From Ampullaceana balthica (Eukaryota > Mollusca > Gastropoda > Lymnaeidae), in the NCBI GenBank assembly GCA_944989445.1, contig CALYLW010000016.1, positions 2,770,505 through 2,834,504 on the forward strand: DNA of 64,000 nucleotides, given 5' to 3'. The notes under the pieces were generated by a model. That model did no database searches. It saw only the letters and a program-made list of their open reading frames with translations, and was not told where the DNA came from. Made by a program: the position numbers and the translations under genes. Shown here one piece after another: positions 1 to 10,500 of the stretch (positions within the stretch are counted from its first letter, which is position 1; every line of letters starts with the position of its first letter).

Positions 1-340
1 AATGCATCGTATCAAAATTTCAGATCGATCGAACGTACCGTAATTAAATTAATGCATTTTTAGTTTATCCTTATATGAGGTATGTAATTCAAAATTCACT
101 GTTTGTTATTGTTTTTTTTCTGCCAGTTTCACGTGAGTTTGAGTTGACGCCGACCGTCGTGTTGACGCCGACCGTCGTACCGACACCCCCTCACATCCCA
201 CCCCCATTTATTAAAGACAAGGGACATCACTCGGTGTCAGTCTGTAAAAGTTTGAAAATAATCAATACTGTTAGTTATGTCTCATATATAAGGGATTTAT
301 AGTCAAAAACTTTGTTTTTACGGGTTTGTTTTATTTTTAT
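1..340. repeat. Diverged copy of the 505-bp dispersed repeat family
   Basis: The opening gtatcaaaatttcagatcga and the later ggatttatagtcaaaaactt match the tandem copies at 41421-42425 in the same order. A 16-18 bp unit (gttgacgccgaccgtcg) is duplicated at 146-180. Confidence 0.7.
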
Positions 341-1390
341 ATATAATCCGGAGTTACCCCGCATAGCGATCACTGACGGACTGACAGGTGCGCTTAGGCG
401 CAATATATATATAGGGATATACAAATTGAGGAGTAAAGTCTGAAATAATGACGTCATTTTCTATGATTAAAATGGAGCGAGTTAAAACAAAATAGCAATA
501 TTTTTGTTTTGTATTTTTAAACTATAAATTGATACTTAAATAAAAGTGTAGTTATTGATTGTGCAAGTCATCTAATCGATAACGTACATTTTAACTTTTT
601 CGGACTAGTTGCATTTTTCTTCAATTTTTACATGTAGTCTAGGTCCGAAATGAATAGATATTATGTATAAGGTTATTAAATAGAGGGAAATAATTCATTG
701 TTATTATTCTTTATTATTTATCTTAAGTTTAAATTTAAAAATACATTAAAAAATATTTATAAAAAATGCATTTTTATTTAATCTCAAAACATTAAAGTTG
801 AACATTTTGCCCTATTGGCAATCTCTTTATATCTTTATTCTATTTGTAACTACTTGATTAACTGGATGAAAACTATATCTTTTCGACATTAATTTATGTT
901 TATGTTTGGTGTAAATGCATCTCACACCGCGTTTATATTGGGATGTTTACTGTCCTTTCGCGGATAGAGTATCATTCGTTCCTATTCCTACGAATTCGTC
1001 TCATCTATTGGTTAAAAGTTCGTCTATCTTGCTGTACTATGTGTACTTTCAAAATTTACCGTGATAATAAGTTTTGGCTTGTAACTGAAACACTACAACT
1101 ACCGCATTTTCAGGCACGTTCCCCCCGGGTTATACCAGATTATACAAACCCAGCAGCCCTCCCCCTGCGGGGCATCTCCGTGGGCGGGGTATCTGAATTT
1201 TTTTTACTGAATAATGCATCAATGGTGCTATTACTTGCAAAACACGAATATAATACAAGCCCTAAAATTGTGAAGCTCTTGAGAAATTAGATTCTGTATA
1301 ACTTCAGGTAAGTTTGTTCAGAGTCTACCTGTAATCGTTTGATATTACGTATCTGATTTTATAATGTCATAAATAAATATTTTAAAAAAG
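341..1390. other. Non-coding, no recognisable gene
   Basis: AT-rich. A 115-codon open frame at 943-1290 has no recognisable domain, no plausible codon bias and a low-complexity neighbourhood, so I do not call it a gene. Confidence 0.4.
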
Positions 1391-1745
1391 TAGGGCTGTT
1401 ATCGATTAATTTAAATTTAATCGTTAACATTTGAAACATTAACGATTAAAAATTATGGTGTCATAAGTAGCATTTATTAAAATAGTTGTCGAAAATCGAA
1501 ATAACACTAGAATGACTTCTTTATATAATATCTTTTAACCGTCAACGCGAACAGACAAATGTATTGACATTATTTGGCTCAAGTGATGAGCGGGTCTTAT
1601 TGACAATATTACCACCCGAGCTGAACACTCGTTCACATAGCTTTAGATTGTAAATCGTGTCTCAGCTGAAGTTTCCGATACTGTAGTGGATGTTTGGTAT
1701 GCAGGTGATATGTAAGCGAATTGTTAGAAGTTATAACCATGGTAG

Positions 1746-1930
1746 CAATGTTCCCTTTAAGCAGAGCGGCTGCGCATATATTTGACCGACGCCACGCAGG
1801 AGTTTAGAATCACCGCGCAAGAAATTTTGTAAAATATTGCACAAAAATGGACATTGTGCAACTTTGCACACGAGTTTTTTTTTAAACTTTGCACACGGAC
1901 CAACGAAGCTTAGACTTAGAGGGAACATTG
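1746..1930. mobile_element. 185-bp MITE with CAATGTTCCC ends, copy 1
   Basis: It begins caatgttccct and ends agagggaacattg. The perfect 8-bp duplication catggtag lies at 1738-1745 and 1931-1938, as expected for hAT elements. The interior has paired ttgcaca / gcacacg motifs. A second copy of the family is at 49849-50014. Confidence 0.9.
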
Positions 1931-2014
1931 CATGGTAGGCAAACGATTTCTCTCAATGGGCACAATAACCTTTATCAACATTTTGAACATTCACGTCAGT
2001 CAATAGTTTAAAAC

Positions 2015-2205
2015 CCAAATGTTCGGAAGGCACAGTCCAGGGAGGAAGGAAAAGAGGCAGACAAAGGAAGAGATGGGAAGACGATATCAAAGAGTGGACC
2101 GGCCTGTCATTCAGCGACTCTCAAAAGGCAGCACAAATGGCGTGAGATAGTGTGCAGTTCACTATGGTGCCCCAACGACCCAATTACGGGTTAAGGGATA
2201 GTTCA
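2015..2205 (+). pseudogene. LINE C-terminal fragment
   Basis: Translation gives VQGGRKRGRQRKRWEDDIKE, then WTGLSFSDSQKAAQMA and, after a stop, VPQRPNYGLRD. This is the recurrent end of RTE-like non-LTR ORF2 (a GRKRGRQRKRWEDNI...VPQRP..LRD pattern). It is strongly 5' truncated and broken by at least one stop. Confidence 0.7.
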
Positions 2206-2399
2206 AGTTCGGAAATTATTTTATATTTATCGAGCGAAATATTTCACCTTTTTGACTTCCAGTACATTGATAAATGGTGGGTCGATTAATCGTTAAAAAA
2301 ATTTAATCGTTAAAATTTTTAACGATTAATCGATAAATTAATCGTTAATTTCCGCAGCCCTAAAGACTTTGATTTGTATTTATAAATTTTGTTTGGAAC

Positions 2400-2905
2400 G
2401 ACTGTAGTATTCTGATGGTACCGGTGTCTGATGGTACCGGTGTACCGAAAAAATAGGGCACACTTGTTTACGTTTAGCTAATCGAATAAAATAACAAATT
2501 TATACGATTTAATTTATTATTATTTATAATATTTTTATTAAAATAAACAATTAATTTTCTAAGTGATAAGCGATATTTGTGTGTGCATGGTATTGATAGA
2601 GTTGTGAAAATATAGTACGGTAAGTACAGTACATCTCCTAGAGTGGTTCAGCGTGATATAATGCGGTAAGTACGGTACATCTCCTAGAGCAGGGGTGGGC
2701 AAACTACGGCCCGCCAGAGTATATTATGCGGCCCGTAGGCATGCAGGAGGGGTCCCATGGGGATATGTTTATTTTTATATATATAATGTATATATGTACT
2801 ATGTATATTATTTATATTTTTTATTCCTGTGGCGGGGGGGGGCGCACTCTTTCTTTGCCCTGGGGCCCAACACTATTTCTTTCCGGGGTCCCAAAATGGT
2901 GTAAT
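2400..2905. repeat. Small duplications and a CAGGGGTGGGCAAAC transposon fragment
   Basis: ctgatggtaccggtgt occurs twice (2411-2442). ggtaagtac(a/g)gtacatctcctagag occurs twice (2619-2690). At 2690 caggggtgggcaaactacgg followed by cccgcc is a familiar hAT MITE end, but no matching right end was found. ORFs here have no recognisable product. Confidence 0.5.
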
Positions 2906-3289
2906 GACGGCTCTGTAGGCATGTACATGTTGAAATCTTATATCAATGTTAATTTTCTTTATTTAGAATTTCCGCTATTTTTAAAATTTTATTCCGAGTC
3001 TAGGGATATTACATCGGTTTTATGGCTCTAGAATCGATTAATGATCATTAGTCATCGATTGTTAACATCATTATTCGAAACTGCATTTCAGCTCAACCAG
3101 AATTGGCTTTTGTTTACGATAAACATATTGGCTGTTTTGTAAAAATTGTAATTTAAAAGCGAATAGACGTTGATTTAAACATGGTGTTGCAACAACAACA
3201 AAAAATTAACAAAAATAAGTTTAAGAAGAGTTGGAGACATCGACTGAACGCCAAGTTAGAAGGGAATCACATATGAGTGGGGGAACTTT

Positions 3290-4199
3290 AAAAGACGTGG
3301 TCTTATCTTTAGAACATGAAGTACGACGAGAAATTTTTTAATCCATAATCCATGGATCGAATTATAAATGAACTAAAAGAACGCTTTGATCAGTTACATG
3401 TCCTTGTAAGAAAATATTCGTGCATATATCCCATATAACCTACTAAATGAAGAAATTGAATGTCAAATAAATGATTTTATTGACATTTTGATAAAGAACA
3501 TTTTGATATTGAAAGAGGAATGATCCAGGTTTCATGGTTGTACCCTATACCACAAAAAGAGGCATTGCGTTGGGAAAATGGAGGAAAAGGCCCCCTTGAT
3601 CTATTAAAATTTATTAAACAGTATCGATTGGAAACTTCTGAACCCAACATTGTAATCATGCTAAGAATTTTTATAACAATTATTGTTATCAGTGTCGCTA
3701 GTTGTGAAAGGAGCTTCTCCAAACTGAAGTTGATAAAATATTATCTTCGTTCTACAATGAGTGCATGATTTAAGACAGGGGTCGGGAAACCATGGCTCGC
3801 GAGCCAGATGTGGCTCTATTGATGGCTGAATCTGGCTCTCAGACAAACAATCGATTATTTAAAAAAAAAGTTTATTCAGATTCCTTTGAATTGCTTATAA
3901 CATAAACAGCATAACAATGATATTAAAAATAATTCAGAGACATAATTATGGTACTTTTAGTGTTGAAATAACACAAAATGCACACATCTACTTGAATTTT
4001 TAGTTACATAATGTATGGCTCTCACAGAAATACTTTTCAAAATATGTGGTGTTTATGGCTCTCTCAGACAAAAAGTTTCCCGACCCTTGATTTAAGACTA
4101 CAAAATCTTGCAATATTGTCCATAGAACAAAATATAACAAATTATTTAAACTTTGATAGCATAATAAACGATTTTCTACTATGGAAGTTAGGAAAATAA
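3290..4199 (+). pseudogene. hAT-family transposase remnant (ZMYM1/dimerisation-domain type)
   Basis: Degraded coding sequence includes IINELKERFDQLHVL (about 3361-3410), LLKFIKQYRLETSEPNI, and the diagnostic hAT dimerisation motif SVASCERSFSKLKLI followed by YYLRSTMS (to 3766). After a 314-bp insertion it resumes at 4090 as DLRLQNLAILSIEQ, ending ...LLWKLGK. It is disrupted by several stops and frameshifts. No intact ends were found; the CAGGGGTGGGCAAACT sequence at 2690 may be its left terminus or a separate fragment. Confidence 0.85.
3776..4089. mobile_element. hAT-type MITE nested in the hAT transposase remnant
   Basis: The 314-bp element starts caggggtcgggaaacc and ends tttcccgacccttg. 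It is flanked by the perfect 8-bp duplication atttaaga (3768-3775 and 4090-4097). It contains repeated tggctct motifs typical of this MITE type. It interrupts the transposase remnant exactly between its last two conserved blocks, so it inserted later. Confidence 0.92.
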
Positions 4200-4249
4200 A
4201 TGTATAAATAATATGTTTACATACTAATGTACACAATTTTTTCATAAAA

Positions 4250-5859
4250 TAAACGTTACTTTAATAGGATAGGCGTAAAAGTTTTAGTGAATAAACGTAT
4301 TTTAATGAAACACACAAATTTTGTTTGTGCTACTTTAATGAAAAAATAATATAATTAATTTTTAATAAATTACCTTAGAATATTTTTGTGTAAACTTATA
4401 CAGTAAAATAAATTACTACTTGCAAGTTAAACACAATATTTGAACCACCATGCCATGTAGGTACTTGTTCGCTTATCATTCTGTGCATGTCGAAAATCCA
4501 CACAATAACTGTCGCGGCGATATTAATAGTATATTTGGTCCAGCGGTGATGTGTTCTTTGTGTCGTTTTCTTATAAAAAGCGTCATCTGTGGTGTATACC
4601 GCTTAATTTTCAAAACAAATCAATACAATTTTTAAGCGATTTTAAATTTCTTAACGGTTATGCGTTAGTTATAACAAACAGTGTGTAATAAAAAAATGTC
4701 TTGAGAATCCGTTAATTACGACTCGAAAGTACGAATATTTTATTTTCACCCGGGTCTTCCTCTTTCAAAAGAAATAGGGTGGTTGTCCGAAAGGGCTGTA
4801 CTTTTCAAATGCCCCCAAATGCCGCCCCAAAATTGTGTGCCACCCGGGGCGGACCGCCCTCACCGCCCCCCCTAGCTACGCCACTGCAGCAGCAGCATTT
4901 CCACACTAAAAAAACAAAAAAACTTTGCTGCCAAATTTTTCGTCACCATTTGGGTCCACATACATCTGTGAGCAAGCTTTTTTTTAAAATGTAAATAAAC
5001 AAGAATAAGAACAAATCGATGTTGACTGACTGCAATTTGAATGCAGTCATGCGAATCACAACCAGTAAATGTTTCCACAGTTCAATAAACATTATTAAGA
5101 ATTGTGAACAGTCACATACTTGTCATTAATTATAATTGTATACTCTACGGTCAGCATATATGTAAATTATGTTCCCACTTCTTCAATAGTTATTATGACA
5201 GGTAACAACAGACTTTTTTGTTGAAATAATAATGAAGAGTAAAATCTTATTATCAAATTAGAAACTGTTTGAGTTCGTATTTTAAAATGTAATTTACATG
5301 TGTTATAGAGTGTGAATCAGATATAAAATTATATTACATTTCAGGAAGTTTAATATTTCGTATTTATCAAACAACGATAAGTTACTTAAGCTTTTGACCC
5401 AAAATAAAAAGTGGGTGCCGTAGACGCCCTACAACCGCTATTATATAATATACAGTTTTTTTAATGGTCTTTCTGTTGTTGTTTTTTACCAGCAACATTT
5501 CTAAACAATTATTAACATTGAAAGTATATACCTACTGACCAAAAGACGATACTATCGTAAACGAACGTCTTAACTAAGGACGAAGAGGCTAAACGTTACA
5601 TTATTCATTTAATTATAATCATATATTTTGAACTTTACAAATCATACAGATCTGGGCCGGGAACCAATAATGTCTTATATATATATATTACTTTTGTAAC
5701 ATGAGCTGTAATATCACCAAACAGTTGATGCTGAAACCATCGCAGTGATGCAATTAAAGAATAAAAGCGTGTGGATGGACGTCTCGCACAATTTGCTGGA
5801 TATCACAATATTGTTTCTTGATATGCTAAAACTAAACACATATTCTGTAGGCCTGAGAC
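4250..5859. other. Non-coding stretch with one transposon fragment
   Basis: AT-rich, with no credible exons. Positions 4795-4888 are GC-rich and end ccccccctagctacgccactg, the inverse of the GTGGCGTAGCTAGG end seen in many animal DNA transposons. The partner end was not found. I see nothing else. Confidence 0.5.
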
Positions 5860-6800
5860 TAGTCTCTTAAGGCCTTGGCTAATACCTGGGCAACCTGCTC
5901 CATCTGATGAGCAGTGCCATACAACACTGTCTTAACGTGGGACTCATTTGTCTCCCTAACCTCCCCGGCTATGTCTAGCGCGGGACAAGACGTCAGCAGG
6001 TGTAAGACTATCTCAGAGGCTTGGCTGCAATGACGTCAGTTGTGGTCTAGCCTGTGAAAGTACCAGTTGTTTGGGCAGTGCTCTGTTCTCATTTGAGTCA
6101 CTAAACTCTGGTGTTTGCGACTCAAGTTCCACCACTGGTCTGAACGGCTTGGCCTAGGCATGTTAGCGAAAACCCCTTTGGCTGTCGTGTTGTCAGCCTA
6201 TTCCTGGTACCACTTGCTGCTAAAGTGGTCGTTTAAAGCCAGGATTTAGCCCCGATATAAGTAACTGGGGCATCTGGTTGGGGCAGAGCCGCTCCTGCTT
6301 TTGCCAGGGAGTCTGCTTTTTCATTGCTGTCAACATTCACGTGACTCGGGATCCACTGCACTGTCACCTTACCCCCAAGTCTTTCGAGCTTACCCACGTC
6401 CTCCAAGATGACGTCAACCAAGTGGGTGCTACGCTTCTCACTAAGTAGGAATTTGAGGGCTGATCTCGAGTCTCAAAACAATACCGAGTCGAAACCGAAA
6501 ATTTCCGATCCTTGCAGTGTCTGGTGCAGACTAATCAGGGCCCTGTGTATAGCCTCAAGCTCCGCATCGTAATTTGATGCCATAATCCCACAGGGTCCTG
6601 AAAGTTCTTCTTTTGGTGGCCCACCTATTGGGTACAAGATGAGCGCACCATATCCTGCAGTTCCTTCCCTCAAGTTGGCAGACTCATCCGTGAACACTTT
6701 TACTTGGGTTCCCGTGAACCATTCAATCGTCTCAACGGCAGCCACTTTCTGTACGTATTCAGGGCTGCGTTTTGTCACTGCCGTGTCAGTCACCAATCCA
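5860..6800 (-). pseudogene. Non-LTR retrotransposon C-terminus: RNase H domain plus zinc-knuckle-like tail
   Basis: Minus-strand translation gives RNase H blocks in order: KVFTDESAN (first catalytic Asp), ASNYDAELEAIHRAL (Glu), DSRSALKFLL (Asp, preceded by an in-frame TGA) and VQWIPSHVNVDSNEKADSLA (His and last Asp). After another stop comes a Cys/His tail (MRTEHCPNNWYFHRL, then LLTSCPALDIAGE) ending in LAKALRD-stop at about 5860. It is truncated at its 5' side near 6800. An RNase H-bearing ORF2 points to the I/Jockey/R1-like non-LTR groups; the clade is not resolved. Confidence 0.85.
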
Positions 6801-6836
6801 TGTTTGTATTATATTAATATACCGTATATACCCAAC

Positions 6837-7207
6837 CAGAGGCGTCACTAAGGGGGTGCAGACCGAACGGGCTGACACCATCACTAAGGGGTGACACCAA
6901 TATGTAAAATTATTTATGTTCCCGTTATTTGGCACTGGCAGACTCGAAGGAGGCCTATAGGTTAAGTCGTTAAGGGGTGACACCATGAGCTACCTCAGTG
7001 GGTGATAACAACCCTAATGGTGACACCATGAGCTACCGCAGTGGATGATAACAACCCTAATGGTGACACCATGTGCTACCACAGTGGGTGATAACAACTC
7101 TAATGGTGACACCATGAGCTACCGCAGTGGGTGATAACAACCCTAATGGTGACACCATGAGCCATGAGCTACCGCAGTGGGTGATAACAACCCTAATGAC
7201 GCCTCTG
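6837..7207. mobile_element. 371-bp MITE with GAGGCGTCAC termini and an internal 43-bp tandem repeat
   Basis: It begins cagaggcgtcactaag and ends ctaatgacgcctctg. Flanks tacccaac (6829-6836) and tactcaac (7208-7215) match 7 of 8, a probable hAT-type duplication. The interior has about five copies of a 43-bp unit (gtgacaccatgagctaccgc followed by agtgggtgataacaacccta and atg), one with a short internal duplication (gagccatgagc). Confidence 0.85.
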
Positions 7208-7452
7208 TACTCAACTACTGCCTTTATACACAAGGGTTAGAAACAGAACTCAATGTTGTACATCATTTGTAGTTCATTATACAGGTTTTTGTTGTAGTTT
7301 TTTTTTGTGGATTTTTTACGACACCGGCAACCAGAACAAGATTAATAGTAACAGTTGTGAAATGTGAAGGCTAGCTTTTATTTTCGGTAAATTGTGTTGT
7401 TTTTACCGGAAAAGGAATTCTTTATTGTTGTCGAGGATCCAAGGCACCGGCT

Positions 7453-7460
7453 CCACGTCA
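7453..7460 (-). promoter_or_regulatory. UPRE-like ACGT-core site upstream of TMED
   Basis: The plus strand reads ccacgtca, so the minus strand reads TGACGTGG, which matches the XBP1 unfolded-protein-response element core. It lies about 115 bp upstream of the TMED start codon. Binding is inference from the motif and its position only. Confidence 0.35.
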
Positions 7461-7573
7461 TTATCAGTAGTTTTTTTTACTGAAAACAATAATATTAAAT
7501 ATTAATTAATTATTCTTAAAGATATAATTATTTTATTCTGCTCATTGTGGACTCTAAGAGTATCTTTCCCAAA

Positions 7574-10500
7574 ATGAATTTCTTGCACATCGTGACTATC
7601 ATTGGATTGTCTTTAATTGATGTATCGCTATCTGGTGAACTTACATTTGAGCTTCCTGACAATGAAAAGATGTGTTTCTATGAAGATGTAGATCAAGGAC
7701 AGCAAGCAACACTTGAATTTCAGGTATACAAGTAACAAATTTTATTTATGACTTTTTAGACTGTTTTAAATATTCATACTTTACACTGCTACTATGTAGT
7801 AAATTTAATGACTGTCATATATTAATGAATGTAATGAATTTTGTAATGTAGGCCTAATCAATGTCTAACTTACTAACTACTAACTGAAACAGTGTCAGTG
7901 TAACTACTTACAAAATTTAAACTTAAATTATAATTGAAATATTAACCAGTAATAAAGTGAAATATTAACCAGTAATAAAGTAGTAAAGTTAAGTGTCTAA
8001 ATTTATTTTAAAGTTTAAGTCTTTAGTAAGTCGTCGAAAACAATAGTAATAGGCTAGGTAAATTTATACTAGGCGTTACTAGGCCTATAAAAAACAGGGT
8101 ATTAGTAGGCCTGACAAGACGTAACACAACAGCGAACGTTTCGGCAAAGAGCCTTCCTCAACGGACAAATAGTACACACATGAAACGAATAACACGAAAT
8201 AATAATAAAAAAACACTTAGCTGCGGACACCGCGGTGAAATCCAAGCAGTCCAGTAATAGTAATAGGCTAATAGGCCTACATAAATTAATAGTATTTATT
8301 CATAATATTTATTATAATTTATATATAATGATAATCTATATTTATTATTATAATTTATTTATAAGTATGTAGTTTAAATTTGAGAAGTCCATATGGTGCG
8401 ACTAAATTAATTATATAGTATAGAGTAGGCCTTAATAAAATAGGCCTAAACATTATTTAATAGTAATCCTTAGAAAAATCCTGCTACACTGCTAATAAAA
8501 ACATTGGAGCCTAAAGAATACTGGATATTCAATAATATTGTAGGTACTTCAATAATATTGTAGATATTCCATAATATTGTAGGTACTTCAATACACCTTC
8601 TGGCATCATTTTGCACATGTTAAAAAAGGTTCAAAAACTTTTTTTTGCAATAGAATATTGCGTTTAAGTTTAGATAGTGGAAGGTTAACACGCTCAATAT
8701 TATATTTTATGTCAAAGTTTCTAATAATTAAGTGTTGTAAAATGATGTAATGTAGAAAACGCATTTGGCTGAGTATTGAGTAAGCCTATACCATTTTTTG
8801 CACTTTATCAATTGTGTAACTGGCTTGGCTTAATTACTAATGCATTTTATGTTAAATAGCTTAAAACTTTTTATTTTAAATTGTATGGAATAGTGGTTTT
8901 TTTTTACAGCTGCTTCAATTATTCTAAAACTAGAATAGTTTTATTTTATTAATATTAAGTTAAATCTGTAACCTGAAATTTATACTTACTCAAAGATACA
9001 TTCCGAAAATATAATAAGTGACTTAGTGACGTTTCAGTTTATAACAACAATGTTAAAAAAACAATGAAAAATAACAATGTGAAAATTGAAAAGAAAATGT
9101 TCACAACAAGATTTTTAATACTTCACTCACTTCATTGGCTACCTATACAAGCCGGAATTGATTACAAACTGGCCGTTCTCTGTCACAACTACTTTTCTGA
9201 CTCATGCCCTTTCTATTTTACTGAACTTTTTTCGGTCTACTCACCCACTCGTCAGCTATGCTCTTTTGCAGACACTTGCATTCTCTCTGTTCCTAAGACA
9301 TGCATTAAAACATTTTGCGAAAGGTCTTTCTCTTTTTGTGCAGCCAAACAATGAAATTCTCTACCATTACACATCCATAGTATTCCAACTACCAAGTCCT
9401 TCAAGACTGCACCTAAGACACATCTTTTCAAAATTTATTTTCAAAATTAAGAATCAGCATTTCTTTTAATGATTAACATAGCTTAATGTGTAATGTACTG
9501 TAATTTATGTGGTTCTTATGATATGAATGTTTATTTAATACTTATTTATATGTTATTATCTTCATGTAAAGCGCTGTGAGCCTAGTTCCTTACTGGGATA
9601 CAGCGCTATATAAATTATCCATTTATTTATTTAATAACAATTGAAAAAACAAAACAATTATGGATAGTTGAATTAAAGGTGTTGGAAAACAAAAGCATCA
9701 GTTGTCACCAATAATTATAGTAACACTGAGTTGAAACACAGTCCAACAAACTAACCCTCAACCGGAATGCTATAAAGCCCCAGTAATATGTGCATTTTTT
9801 TCAACATGCGCTGAGCGATGCTTGAATTAATATTGAAGTACCTAGTTAATGTGCCTAATCATAATTACTTTCTAGTGGTATTATATTATAAGTTGCGAGT
9901 GATGTTTTAAAGTGTACCTTATATTGCAGGTGATAACTGGAGGAAACTATGATGTTGATATGGAACTTACTGGTCCAAATGGGCAGGTAACTAACTCAAT
10001 ATCAGTAATTAAAACATTGACTATTAACAAATTAAAAATATGAATTAGATGTTACAGCAAAATCAGTTTTAAAATATTTTAGCTGAAATCTGAATTAACA
10101 ACATGTTTGTAATTGATAAGGTTTTTAAATGTTTTGTTTTAATTGTTATTGTTAAAGTAAACCTAAATGTTTCCAAATTGAGTCCCTTTTCCATAGTTCT
10201 ATTAAGCAAGCAAGTTGTTTTTATAATTAAAGATCCTATTTGAAAGCTCACTTTTCTCTCTTTGGTAACTTTATTATATGACATTCCTGAAGGTCCTCCC
10301 TTTGTCTATAAGTCTATAAGCTATTGACTTGTGGAGAGCTAAAACTAGAGAAATAAGACTTAACAGTATTCATATTTTTTATTCATTTGTTTAATTGTAT
10401 TATTTTTTGTAAATTTACGGTTAGAAAAAAAAGAATATTTTGAATGTTAATTATGTTGAGACACACAGACGGGAAAATGCCATATTCATATAGTGATTAT

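Larger units (their letters stand above)
1391..2362. mobile_element. hAT-like element with TAGGGCTG termini (contains two further insertions)
   Basis: The left end is TAGGGCTGttatcgattaa and the right end cgCAGCCCTA. Both are followed inwards by palindromic ttaatcgttaac and aacgattaatcg runs, as in Tip100-like hAT MITEs. No clean 8-bp duplication flanks it, so the exact ends are uncertain. Inside lie a second MITE (1746-1930) and a LINE fragment (2015-2205). Confidence 0.65.

Noticed and set aside
943..1290. 115-codon open frame
   Set aside because: No domain, no homology recognised, no splice context; the length is possible by chance.
3200..4200. A functional host gene related to ZMYM1
   Set aside because: Multiple stops and frameshifts and an inserted MITE; it is a transposase fossil.
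8100..8165. Hammerhead-ribozyme-like core (TTGAGGA ... GAAAC on the minus strand)
   Set aside because: The flanks on either side of the core do not pair to form stem I, and the CUGANGA box has a mismatch. It is kept only as a low-confidence repeat.
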